This document shows positions 7,799 to 15,965 of a stretch of 48,845 nucleotides of DNA, one piece after another (the stretch's first letter is position 1; every line of letters begins with the position of its first letter). Source of the DNA: CANLBN01 sp034111645 (GTDB lineage Bacteria; Pseudomonadota; Gammaproteobacteria; Pseudomonadales; Cellvibrionaceae); the NCBI GenBank assembly GCA_034111645.1, contig JAWUWW010000038.1:1-48845 (forward strand). Direction: 5' to 3'. A program made the translations under genes and the position numbers. The notes under the pieces were generated by a model that worked only from the letters and a program-made list of their open reading frames with translations, was not told the DNA's origin and searched no databases.

Positions 7799-8198
7799 AA
7801 TTAGTAGAGCCTATTTATAAATAATATTAGTCATATAAAACTGATAATTAACACTAGATAATTAATACTAATAGTTAAGGTGGAAATTTTTAGACCAAGC
7901 ATATCAAATATTGTTAAATCATATTCGTATATACATTAAATTTGGCGCAATAATAACACTTCTGTTTGTGACTGCCATTGAATAATAACATTGATGTGAT
8001 CAGGGTCTTGATATATTTTGAGGGCACTTATACAGACAGCCAACTATTATTTGAAAAGCTAAGAAAACTATTTGGATAAAAGTAGACGCATAGAAATGAA
8101 ATTTGCATAAGGTTTTGTTAAAGGTCACTACAAAAAAATATCAGCAATATTGACATCTGTTTAAAATATTTATGTCTAAGTGTTATTAGACGCAAGCG
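7799..8198. other. Intergenic region between ybgC and tolQ
   Basis: This is 400 bp of AT-rich sequence without a coding frame. Just after the ybgC stop on the minus strand a small hairpin, GTCTAA with TTAGAC (8174-8191), is followed by an A/T-rich stretch and may act as a weak terminator. A perfect TTGACA exists on the plus strand at 8150 but has no matching -10 and no plus-strand gene behind it. No clear promoter for tolQ was identified. Confidence 0.3.
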
Positions 8199-8636
8199 CT
8201 AGAGCATTTTGTGTAAAGATTGATATATAGGCTCAGGTATTCGAACTGGCCTCATTTTGTCATTTACGGTTTGCACACAAGCTATTTTTACTATTCCCTT
8301 GCATAACAATTGTTCAGACCTCCGCACTTCCTGATAAAAAACGACATAAGTTTTTGCCACTTTTTGCACTTCTGTAGTCGCTATAATTTCATCGTCTAAC
8401 CTAGCTGATGCAAGGTAATCTATATCGGCATGACGAACTACCAACAGTAAATCATCATCTAACACTGCTGTTTTACCGTAGCCCATTGACCGCAATAATT
8501 CTGTTCGGCTGCGTTCCATATATTTTAAATAATTAACATAATAAACAATACCGCCTGCATCAGTGTCTTCAATATAGACGCGAATCATAAGGCTGGATTT
8601 AGCCTTATTAAAATTGCTGTTGGGGGAGTGATTCAT
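8199..8636 (-). CDS. ybgC: Tol-Pal-associated acyl-CoA thioesterase YbgC
   Basis: YbgC is a hotdog-fold acyl-CoA thioesterase encoded with the Tol-Pal genes; its role there is linked to phospholipid enzymes. The family signature EDTDAGGIVYYVNYLKYMER is present, with the catalytic Asp in DTDAGG. The rest (LDDEIIATTEVQKVAKTYVVF) follows the 4-hydroxybenzoyl-CoA thioesterase pattern. I chose the ATG at 8636, giving 145 residues. A TTG three codons upstream (8645) and an internal ATG at 8588 (MIRVYIEDTD) are alternatives; the first 16 residues are Asn/Ser-rich and not conserved, so the true start may be internal. Confidence 0.9.
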   Translation of the reverse strand: MNHSPNSNFNKAKSSLMIRVYIEDTDAGGIVYYVNYLKYMERSRTELLRSMGYGKTAVLDDDLLLVVRHADIDYLASARLDDEIIATTEVQKVAKTYVVFYQEVRRSEQLLCKGIVKIACVQTVNDKMRPVRIPEPIYQSLHKML

Positions 8637-8856
8637 TGATGACAATCCAATAAATTTAAAGAGATAATTATTATCCTTTCAACATGTAATACGTGGTTAA
8701 CATAGAGATAATAATCATTGTTTAACGGCTATGCTATTTTTTCATGCTGCTACTAGCATGGATTATTAACTAGTATTTTAGGCACATTTATTAACTAGCA
8801 TCGTTAGCTTATTGGTTAATAAATATAGGCATTTAGTCAGTAAAAAAACGCTTAGC

Positions 8857-9894
8857 TTATGATTTTTTTGAATTGCTCGTTAAGTCAGGCAAACCAAAAT
8901 GTTCGTAGGCCAAAGCCGTTACTACTCGCCCCCGTGGCGTTCGATTTATAAAGCCTTGCTGAATTAAATAAGGCTCTAGCACATCCTCAATCGTGTCGCG
9001 CTCTTCACTAATGGCTGCAGCTAGGCTGCCTATACCTACTGGCCCTCCGCCAAACTTATCAATCATTGCTAACAGTAGTTTTCGATCCATGTTATCAAAA
9101 CCACTCACATCTACATTTAGCATATTGAGGGCTCTATCGGCCATATCATTTGTAACATGTCCATCACCTTTGACCTCAGCATAGTCGCGAACTCGGCGTA
9201 AAAGACGATTAGCTATACGTGGAGTACCACGCGAGCGTTTGGCTATTTCATAGGCACCTTGGGCATCGACAGACACACCTAAAAGTGCTGCAGACCGACT
9301 CACAATATGAGTAAGATCCTCGACATTATAAAATTCAAGTCGCTGCACAATGCCAAAGCGATCTCGTAATGGCGATGTTAATAAGCCCGCACGTGTGGTC
9401 GCGCCTACTAAGGTAAACGGTGGTAGCTCTAATTTAATAGATCGTGCCGAAGGACCTTCACCAATCATAATGTCGAGTTGATAATCTTCCATGGCAGGAT
9501 ATAGAACCTCTTCTACCACAGGCGAGAGGCGATGAATTTCATCGATAAACAGTACGTCACCGGGCTGAAGATTAGTCATCAATGCAGCAAGGTCACCAGC
9601 CTTTTCTAATACAGGACCCGAGGTGGATGTCATTTCGACACCCATTTCATTGGCGATAATATTAGCTAACGTGGTTTTACCAAGGCCAGGAGGGCCAAAA
9701 ATCAAGGTGTGATCTAAAGGTTCATTGCGTTGCTGCGCTGCGCGAATAAAAATATCCATTTGCTCGCGCACTTGCGGCTGACCCACATAATCGACAAGAT
9801 GTTTAGGACGAATCGCTCTATCCTGTCGCTCCTCTTGGGGCATTGCCAAAGGGGTAATCATACGCTCTGATTGTAAATTATCTTTAGTGATCAT
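8857..9894 (-). CDS. ruvB: Holliday junction branch migration helicase RuvB
   Basis: RuvB is the hexameric AAA+ motor that drives branch migration with RuvA. The 345-residue protein has Walker A GPPGLGKT at residues 67-74 and Walker B LFIDEIH at 115-121. The sensor/arginine-finger segment is GATTRAGLLTSPLRDRFG, and a C-terminal winged-helix domain ends with the conserved QQGFINRTPRGR and YEHFG. It follows ruvA with three bases between stop and start, so ruvA and ruvB are one operon. Length is typical. Confidence 0.97.
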   Translation of the reverse strand: MITKDNLQSERMITPLAMPQEERQDRAIRPKHLVDYVGQPQVREQMDIFIRAAQQRNEPLDHTLIFGPPGLGKTTLANIIANEMGVEMTSTSGPVLEKAGDLAALMTNLQPGDVLFIDEIHRLSPVVEEVLYPAMEDYQLDIMIGEGPSARSIKLELPPFTLVGATTRAGLLTSPLRDRFGIVQRLEFYNVEDLTHIVSRSAALLGVSVDAQGAYEIAKRSRGTPRIANRLLRRVRDYAEVKGDGHVTNDMADRALNMLNVDVSGFDNMDRKLLLAMIDKFGGGPVGIGSLAAAISEERDTIEDVLEPYLIQQGFINRTPRGRVVTALAYEHFGLPDLTSNSKKS

Positions 9895-9897
9895 GTT

Positions 9898-10512
9898 TTA
9901 TCCCGCCAAACTTTTCAATGCCAGCCGAATTAATTCTTCGCTAGTTTCAATGGTTACACCTTTTTGTACACTGGCAATTACTTTGGCAGCATCGGTGGGT
10001 TTATAACCTAGAGCAATCAATGCGCTCTCTGCATCGGCAGTGATAGAGGAGCGCGATGAAGATTGAAGGTTACTTCCAAAAGTTGCCATAGTAGAGTCGA
10101 GCGACTCCCAGCCTTTAAGGCGATCTTTGACCTCTATAATTAAACGCTCGGCTGTTTTTTTACCGACACCCGGCACCCTAACTAATGCTGCACTATTAGC
10201 CTCTACGACACATTGAACAAACTCATTCACAGGCATACCCGATAAAATAGCTAATGCCATTTTAGGTCCGACACCGCTGACTTTTATTAAGGTCCGAAAT
10301 AATTTGCGCTCGTCTTGGGTATAAAAAGCAAACAGTTGATGAGCGTTTTCGGATACCGACAAATGCGTATGCAGGATAACCTGCTCGCCGACCGCTGGCA
10401 TTGGATAAAAGCTCGTCATGGGGGCTTGCGCTTCGTAACCAACTCCACCGACATCGACTAATATTTGTGGCGGTTGTTTTTCTAAAATGGTGCCTTTTAG
10501 CCGACCAATCAT
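9898..10512 (-). CDS. ruvA: Holliday junction DNA-binding protein RuvA
   Basis: RuvA is the tetrameric junction-binding protein that loads RuvB. The 204-residue protein begins MIGRLKGTILEK and has the OB-fold N-terminal domain (HTHLSVSENAHQLFAFYT). Two helix-hairpin-helix motifs follow (LIKVSGVGPKMALAIL at about 75-90, VRVPGVGKKTAERLI at about 110-125). A flexible Ser-rich linker near 145-155 leads to the C-terminal RuvB-binding domain (DAESALIALGYKPTDA). The next gene upstream is ruvC, 93 bp away. Confidence 0.97.
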   Translation of the reverse strand: MIGRLKGTILEKQPPQILVDVGGVGYEAQAPMTSFYPMPAVGEQVILHTHLSVSENAHQLFAFYTQDERKLFRTLIKVSGVGPKMALAILSGMPVNEFVQCVVEANSAALVRVPGVGKKTAERLIIEVKDRLKGWESLDSTMATFGSNLQSSSRSSITADAESALIALGYKPTDAAKVIASVQKGVTIETSEELIRLALKSLAG

Positions 10513-10605
10513 AATACTTACCCATCACCTTCTTTTTAAGAATATTTTTTACTCAAGTACTTTTTTGCCTAAGTTTTTTACTAATATACTTTAAGTTAAT
10601 AAATA

Positions 10606-11124
10606 TTAAACCATTCTACCGCGTCTAAAACGTTTTCCATTTGCTGTCGCAATTAAGTATTGCTGTGTATTAGCATGACAAATTGCAACAGCAAGCGCAT
10701 CAGCTGCATCTTCTTGAGGTGTTGCAGAGAGCTTTAGTAATTGCTTGATCATATGCTGAACTTGAACTTTATCAGCCGCACCCGAGCCTACAACAGATTG
10801 CTTAATTTTTTTAGCTTCGTATTCGGCAACTGGCAACTGGCAGCTAGTGGCTGCAACGATGGCGGCGCCACGAGCTTGTCCTAACTTGATGGCTGAACCT
10901 GCACTCTTTGACATGAATACACTTTCTATGGCCATCTCTTGGGGGGAATATTCTTCTATGACTTCAAGCAAGCTAGCAAAGATGACTTGAAGACGTTCGG
11001 GTAATTCAGCTTTTGGCAGCCGAATTACCCCGCTTGCAACATATTCAAAGCGTCCACCGAGGGCATTAACAAGTCCAAAGCCTGTTTTAAGCGAACCGGG
11101 ATCGATACCTAGAATGATAGCCAC
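10606..11124 (-). CDS. ruvC: Holliday junction resolvase RuvC
   Basis: RuvC cuts Holliday junctions symmetrically. All four catalytic acidic residues of the family are visible in the 172-residue protein: Asp8 in LGIDPG, Glu67 in MAIESVF, and Asp139 and Asp142 in EDAADALA. The length equals that of the E. coli enzyme. It starts a minus-strand cluster with ruvA and ruvB. In Pseudomonas yebC lies between aspS and ruvC; here that place is taken by four other genes. Confidence 0.97.
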   Translation of the reverse strand: MAIILGIDPGSLKTGFGLVNALGGRFEYVASGVIRLPKAELPERLQVIFASLLEVIEEYSPQEMAIESVFMSKSAGSAIKLGQARGAAIVAATSCQLPVAEYEAKKIKQSVVGSGAADKVQVQHMIKQLLKLSATPQEDAADALAVAICHANTQQYLIATANGKRFRRGRMV

Positions 11125-11246
11125 TGTTATTATATCCAGTATTTTCTACTAGTATGTGGGGATGATTACAGGAAATCAAGAAATCTTTAAGACTTAATAA
11201 GTACAATCTAGAAATATTAAAAGTAAATCATGCTTAATCTAGCCGA

Positions 11247-12893
11247 TCAATAAGCAGCAATAGCCCCATCAATTCTTTTTTCGGTACCGCCACAGAGAAC
11301 ACCGGTCTCTGGATCTCTTATGATGATTTGCCCGCGCCCGTATATAGTGGGGTCGGTCGCAACCGTCGCATCGTGACCTTTATCTTGTAGCTCTTTGACA
11401 ATACTAGGGTCAAACTCTGGCTCTAAACCAACGGTTTTATCACCAAACCATTGCCAACGCGGTGCATCTAAAGCCGCTTGTGGATTCATACCATAATCGA
11501 TCATATTGCTAATGACCTGCAATTGACCTTGGGGTTGCATATAAGCACCCATCACACCGAAAGGCCCAACGGCTTTATCGCCCTTCGTAATAAAACCTGG
11601 AATAATTGTATGGAAGGGTTTTTTGCCGGCTTGTAAAAAATTAGGATGCTCAGGGTCGAGCGAGAAGTCTGCACCACGATTTTGCAAGCTAATACCGGTG
11701 CCCGGGACAACTACACCAGAACCAAAACCATGAAAATTACTTTGAATATAAGAAACCATATTGCCTTCGCTATCGGCAGTTGATAAGTAAACAGTGCCAC
11801 CTTTTTGTGGTTTACCAGTGCTCGGAATGATTGCTTTTTCGCCTATTAGATCACGACGAGACGTTGCATAATCCTCGGTTAATAAGTCATCGACACTAAA
11901 GGGCATGCAATCTGGCTGAGAAATAAAGGCTTTACCATCAGTATAGGCAAGCTTCATTGCCTCTATTTGTTTGTGGATGGTCTCAGATGAATCTCGGCAA
12001 TCACCTTCTTTGCCAAACTCGTAACCTTTTAAAATATTCAAGGCCATCAATACCACCAGACCTTGACCACTTGGCGGGATTTCCCACACATCATAACCAC
12101 GATAATTAACTTTGATTGGGTCTACCCACTCTGACTGATAGCGCGCAAGATCTTCTTTACGAATTAACCCACCGCTTTGACGTGCAAACGCATCTATTTT
12201 TTCGGCTAATTCGCCTCGATAAAAACTCTCGGCATAAGTATCAGCAATCGACTGAAGCGTATTCGCATGACCTGATGATGAGAAAAGCTCACCAGGATTA
12301 GGGGTTCTACCGTCAAAAGAGAATGTATCAAACCAACTCTTTTTTATTACCTCGTTTGTTAGCGCCTTATCCATGAGTCGAGCTTCTCTTGCCCACAGAT
12401 AACTTATAGTAGGAGATACAGGAAAGCCCTCGCGCGCTAAGCGGATAGCTGGCGCTAAGACTTCGCTAAAGGGAAGCTTACCCCAGCGTCTATGAAGAGT
12501 CGCCCAAGCTGATGGAATCCCCGGAACAGTGACCGGAAGCCAGCCATGTAAAGGCATTTTGGTATTGCTATGTCCAACACCGTAGCCATGCTCACTCATT
12601 GCCTCTGGTGTTAAACCAGCGGGAGCAAATGAGCTTGCATTTAAACCATGCAATTTATCTTTCATCCACACAATAGCGAAAGCATCGCCACCAATACCAC
12701 AACCCGTAGGCTCTACAACAGTCAGGGCTGCTGCGGTTGCCACGGCTGCATCTACGGCATTCCCGCCAGCTTTTAGCATAGATAAACCAACTTCTGCGGC
12801 CAACGGTTGAGAGCTTGCAACCATTCCATTTTTAGCAAAAGTTGCAGTTCTTCGTGAAGCATACGGATAATGAGATGAGTCGACTTTAATCAT
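11247..12893 (-). CDS. Gamma-glutamyltransferase-family hydrolase, YwrD-like, cytoplasmic
   Basis: This is an N-terminal nucleophile hydrolase of the gamma-glutamyltranspeptidase family. Such precursors cut themselves before a Thr, which then becomes the catalytic residue. In this 548-residue protein the expected Thr is near residue 367 in the string KGGTVYLSTADSEGN, followed by the family segment NRGADF. There is no signal peptide, unlike classical periplasmic Ggt. The N-terminus (HYPYASRRTATFAKNGMVASSQPLA) resembles the B. subtilis YwrD branch. The substrate is uncertain: gamma-glutamyl compounds or an acyl-amide. It stands alone between ruvC and a small membrane protein. Confidence 0.88.
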   Translation of the reverse strand: MIKVDSSHYPYASRRTATFAKNGMVASSQPLAAEVGLSMLKAGGNAVDAAVATAAALTVVEPTGCGIGGDAFAIVWMKDKLHGLNASSFAPAGLTPEAMSEHGYGVGHSNTKMPLHGWLPVTVPGIPSAWATLHRRWGKLPFSEVLAPAIRLAREGFPVSPTISYLWAREARLMDKALTNEVIKKSWFDTFSFDGRTPNPGELFSSSGHANTLQSIADTYAESFYRGELAEKIDAFARQSGGLIRKEDLARYQSEWVDPIKVNYRGYDVWEIPPSGQGLVVLMALNILKGYEFGKEGDCRDSSETIHKQIEAMKLAYTDGKAFISQPDCMPFSVDDLLTEDYATSRRDLIGEKAIIPSTGKPQKGGTVYLSTADSEGNMVSYIQSNFHGFGSGVVVPGTGISLQNRGADFSLDPEHPNFLQAGKKPFHTIIPGFITKGDKAVGPFGVMGAYMQPQGQLQVISNMIDYGMNPQAALDAPRWQWFGDKTVGLEPEFDPSIVKELQDKGHDATVATDPTIYGRGQIIIRDPETGVLCGGTEKRIDGAIAAY

Positions 12894-13056
12894 AAAAATA
12901 TGGGGCCTTAATCAAACTAAATAGAAGGTATTGGGAAGCAAGTAATGAATGGAGAGATTACTTTTAGAAAATAAATCTCATTAACAAACTTAAGTCGAAT
13001 TAACTAATAAAGAGTTTAATCAACTTTGTTTTAATTATAATGAGTATAAGCGCTAT

Positions 13057-13248
13057 TTATTGGCTGGCAATCCAAGTAATACAAACAGCAACAAATACGC
13101 TGACAATAATAACAGCAGCAATAGCATCTGCTTTTGCATCGCCTGTCTCACGCTTATAGACATTCATAATTGTATTTTTTACATCTTCCCAATTTGCATT
13201 GTCATCTAGCTGATTTAAAAGGGAAGTGGCTGTTTGTTTAGCGCTCAT
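13057..13248 (-). CDS. Small membrane protein, 63 residues, unknown function
   Basis: I do not recognise this gene. From the ATG at 13248, with GAGGG nine to ten bases upstream, it encodes 63 residues (a longer frame from 13287 lacks such support). The N-terminal half is hydrophilic, with TATSLLNQLDDNANWEDVKN; the LLNQL..NANWEDV pattern resembles the opening of small antitoxin-like addiction proteins (LLxxLPxxATWDDV). The last 25 residues are a single hydrophobic helix (AAVIIVSVFVAVCITWIA). It is flanked on both sides by AT-rich non-coding DNA and is probably transcribed alone. Confidence 0.6.
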   Translation of the reverse strand: MSAKQTATSLLNQLDDNANWEDVKNTIMNVYKRETGDAKADAIAAVIIVSVFVAVCITWIASQ

Positions 13249-13503
13249 GATTATACCCTCAAGATAGTAATTTAATGATCGTATCATTATTGATTAATTG
13301 CAATTTATAAGGCCAAAATGTCACCAATAACATCAGTAGGACTCATGGAAAAAAAAATGTAGATGATATAAAGCAAAGACCAATAAAGCAACTTATCAAC
13401 TCCTTCTAGCTAATATTAACCCAAAATTTTGCTAGAGATTAACAATAATTATAACTATGGTCGCTGCAAAATCGATGCAACAGATTATTTAGGACCGCTA
13501 ATA

Positions 13504-14808
13504 CTATGCTTTGACCGAATTCTGGTGCAGCTTTTTGTCTAATTTTTCGTAAACTAAAGCGATATGCGAGCGCAAATGATATAGCTCATCGGTATACGAC
13601 AACGGAGCTGGCTGCCTTGTGACATCCTCTTGCAACAGAACTAATTCTGCCATTAATTTTTTCGACGACTCTTTATCGATATCATCACTTATTTTTTGTT
13701 CAATATCTCGAAGATCTCTGTACCATCGATAAATGCGCGAACGTACGCGCCATCGATATATTGGCGGTAAAATCTTCATTAAAGGAATCATCAATGCCAA
13801 CAATGGAATTAAAAATATTTTTAACTGATTGACCAATACCGCAGCCCAAAAGGGCAAATAACGCTGTAATAAAGGTGGCCCGTAATCAAAATATCGCTTA
13901 GCTCTGATATCCAATGGAAAGTCAACAAAGTGCTGAGACGGAAACTGTCCAGGCTCTTCTAGTATGCCACCCTCGCCGTGCACTTCTTCTAAAACTTGCA
14001 TCAATAAAGCAACTAAGGCTGGATGAATATCATCTCTTGCGGCTAGAGTCGCTGCCGCTGATAATAAATTAATATCATTCTCAGGAATATTTCGACTGAA
14101 ATCAATAACGCCTTGAGGCAACTCAACCGAAGATAAAAATCGATAGCGTCGTGTATAAGCTTTTGCACGATCAAAATCAAAGGTCGCGATATCATTATTT
14201 GTTAGTAATGACTGAATCAGCGCAGAGTTCATAGATGACACCACAAACATATAATCAATTTCGCCATTCAACAAACGGCGAGCGCTTTCGTCACCATTTA
14301 CTGCAATCAAATTTGTGTTACTTGCATTAATGCCATTATTTTCGAGCAAAAGGCTAACGAGTGCTCGTGTGCCGCTACCTTCCATACCAATTGCAATACG
14401 CCGACCTCTCAAATCGGCAGTTTTAAAAACTTTTTTTGATTTCGGCATAAATAACCACAGCGGCTCATAGTAAATGCTCGCTAAAGAAACTAAGTGCTCA
14501 CTATCGGTTCCAGAATCCTTTATTACTTGACCCGTACCACTTTGTACAAACGCTAAATCAACTGCTGATTTTTGCAGTCGCTCAATATTATCAATCGAGC
14601 CTGATGTGCTCACTATATTGAGCTCGATACCTTTCTGGGCGAGTAATGTTTTATATTCTTGCGCATAGGCATAATAGGCCCCCGATAAACCGCCCGTCGC
14701 AATTGTTATACTACGCGGCGGGCTTGGCTTAACAAAATTATTAGCTAATAAAAAACCACCAACAATAATCAAGAGACCTAAACCGTATATTTGTATATTT
14801 TCTTTCAT
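13504..14808 (-). CDS. TAXI-family TRAP transporter solute-binding protein, membrane anchored, orphan
   Basis: This is a periplasmic solute receptor of the TAXI branch of TRAP transporters. The 434-residue protein has an N-terminal membrane segment (about 8-25, GLGLLIIVGGFLLANNF), then the family opening ITIATGGLSGAYYAYAQEY and later VDLAFVQSGTG and GSGTRALVSLLL. Unlike a standard receptor it continues after about residue 325 into a second membrane segment (LKIFLIPLLALMIPLMKILP) and a charged cytoplasmic tail of about 90 residues rich in Arg, Lys and Glu. No permease genes (DctQM) are adjacent, so it may be a sensor or work with a distant permease; that is inference. It is divergent from the glutathione peroxidase gene, 92 bp apart. 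Confidence 0.85.
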   Translation of the reverse strand: MKENIQIYGLGLLIIVGGFLLANNFVKPSPPRSITIATGGLSGAYYAYAQEYKTLLAQKGIELNIVSTSGSIDNIERLQKSAVDLAFVQSGTGQVIKDSGTDSEHLVSLASIYYEPLWLFMPKSKKVFKTADLRGRRIAIGMEGSGTRALVSLLLENNGINASNTNLIAVNGDESARRLLNGEIDYMFVVSSMNSALIQSLLTNNDIATFDFDRAKAYTRRYRFLSSVELPQGVIDFSRNIPENDINLLSAAATLAARDDIHPALVALLMQVLEEVHGEGGILEEPGQFPSQHFVDFPLDIRAKRYFDYGPPLLQRYLPFWAAVLVNQLKIFLIPLLALMIPLMKILPPIYRWRVRSRIYRWYRDLRDIEQKISDDIDKESSKKLMAELVLLQEDVTRQPAPLSYTDELYHLRSHIALVYEKLDKKLHQNSVKA

Positions 14809-14868
14809 TATTCTGCTTCTTAAACCTTAAACTCATGTATTTACGAAACCAACAAAACACCACTAACG

Positions 14869-14874
14869 TATAAT
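14869..14874 (+). promoter_or_regulatory. Candidate -10 box for the glutathione peroxidase gene
   Basis: A perfect TATAAT lies 27 bp before the ATG at 14901, which would give a leader of about 20 bases containing the ribosome binding site AGGGG. No good -35 is present at the correct distance, so the element may be weak or activator-dependent. Confidence 0.35.
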
Positions 14875-14900
14875 CTACACTACTAAATAGGGGTTAAATT

Positions 14901-15512
14901 ATGTTAATCAAACAAATATTACAAACAAAAAATGCCATAAGTTTACTGTTTTTGCCCTCTATAATACTTGGTTTATTAGCTACTTTTAGCGTCAATGCTA
15001 GCAATGTCGACAAATCTAGTGGCAGCGACGCATCCAGCTCATGTCCTGCCTGGCTGAATGAAACTTTTCGCAAGCTTCACTCTACCGAAGAAATAAATGT
15101 ATGCAAAGAGTTTGCAGGCAGACCATTACTGATTGTTAATACGGCAAGTCATTGCGGTTTCACCTATCAGTTTTCAGGACTTGAGTCTCTTCATCAGCGC
15201 TACAAAGATAAAGGCTTGGCAGTTATTGGATTTTCGAGTAATGATTTTAGACAAGAAAATAAGTCTGAAGAAAAAGCAGCAACTATTTGTTATGAGAATT
15301 ATGGCGTCACCTTTACGATGATGTCTCCTACTTCTGTCAAGGGTGAAAATGCAAACCCCATATTCAAAAGACTGGCTCAACAATCACAAGCACCAAGTTG
15401 GAACTTTAATAAATTTTTAGTCAGTAGCGATGGTAAAAAAATTACTCACTTTGGCTCTTCGATAGCCCCTGACTCTACTGAAATATCATCGGCAATAGAA
15501 GCCGTTCTTTAA
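14901..15512 (+). CDS. Glutathione peroxidase family protein, exported
   Basis: This is a thiol peroxidase of the GPx fold that reduces hydroperoxides using thioredoxin or glutathione. The 203-residue protein has a hydrophobic signal sequence (about 12-33, ending near VNAS). The active site is TASHCGFTYQFSGLE with the peroxidatic Cys85 (a cysteine, not selenocysteine). The remaining tetrad residues are probably Gln118 in NDFRQEN and Trp167/Asn168 in SWNFNKFLV. The usual FPCNQFGGQE block is changed to FSSNDFRQEN, so the family Cys in that loop is missing here. It is the only plus-strand gene in this stretch. Confidence 0.88.
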   Translation: MLIKQILQTKNAISLLFLPSIILGLLATFSVNASNVDKSSGSDASSSCPAWLNETFRKLHSTEEINVCKEFAGRPLLIVNTASHCGFTYQFSGLESLHQRYKDKGLAVIGFSSNDFRQENKSEEKAATICYENYGVTFTMMSPTSVKGENANPIFKRLAQQSQAPSWNFNKFLVSSDGKKITHFGSSIAPDSTEISSAIEAVL

Positions 15513-15526
15513 TTAATTTAAATCGA

Positions 15527-15568
15527 TTTTTTAGTGCCTATCATTTTGAAATGATAGGCACTAAGAAA
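15527..15568. other. Long perfect stem-loop after the glutathione peroxidase gene
   Basis: The arms 15531-15545 (TTAGTGCCTATCATT) and 15550-15564 are perfectly complementary, a 15-bp stem around a 4-base loop TTGA, extendable by A-T and G-T pairs at the base. It starts about 15 bp after the stop at 15512. There is no T run after the stem on either strand, so it is a poor textbook terminator, but it may still end or stabilise the transcript. Confidence 0.55.
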
Positions 15569-15780
15569 TAGATTGTACTGTTTATTTTATGGGTCAATTT
15601 ACAGGTTATTTTATGGCCCAGCTTAATTTTTGCGTCTAAAAATTTACTAAAAAATAAACTGCCATACAAAATTATCAAGCTTTATAAAAATCCACATCAA
15701 CCTCTAAAATAAAATCTCTTAAAGAATATAACTTTTAAGCTCTTCAATATAATTAAAAAAATAACAATAACATAAAATAT
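15569..15780. other. Gene-free AT-rich stretch
   Basis: This belongs to the gap of about 450 bp between the peroxidase gene and aspS. It is very AT-rich, with no reading frame and no ribosome binding site that I can support. A short near-repeat, TTATTTTATGGG, occurs twice about 25 bp apart (around 15580-15620). I see nothing else here. Confidence 0.3.
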
Positions 15781-15784
15781 AAAA

Positions 15785-15829
15785 CAAAAAAAATGTCTTA
15801 ACTCTTTTAAAAAATAGCTAAGACATTTT
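15785..15829 (-). terminator. Rho-independent terminator after aspS
   Basis: On the minus strand the arms AAAATGTCTTA and TAAGACATTTT (plus-strand 15790-15800 and 15819-15829) form an 11-bp stem, directly followed by a run of eight T (A run at 15782-15792 on the plus strand). It lies about 135 bp after the aspS stop and would end the fmdB-aspS transcript. Confidence 0.6.
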
Positions 15830-15965
15830 ACTTAAGGTAACAAATTACTATTGCAGACATCACACTTTATAAAACTACTTCTTAATAAGTCAATCTCCGC
15901 TAACAAAATCTATTAAACAAATTTATAAAGAATAGTTATAAAAATTTTATTACTATTGAAAAATA

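Noticed and set aside
8150..8178. Perfect TTGACA on the plus strand considered as a promoter
   Set aside because: There is no -10 at the right distance and no plus-strand gene downstream.
8743..8760. Hairpin CATGCT/AGCATG downstream of ruvB considered as a terminator
   Set aside because: The T run is on the wrong side for the minus-strand transcript, so it lacks terminator geometry.
10262..10528. Frame of 88 codons overlapping ruvA on the same strand
   Set aside because: It is a shadow in another frame of the conserved ruvA sequence, without homology or a start signal.
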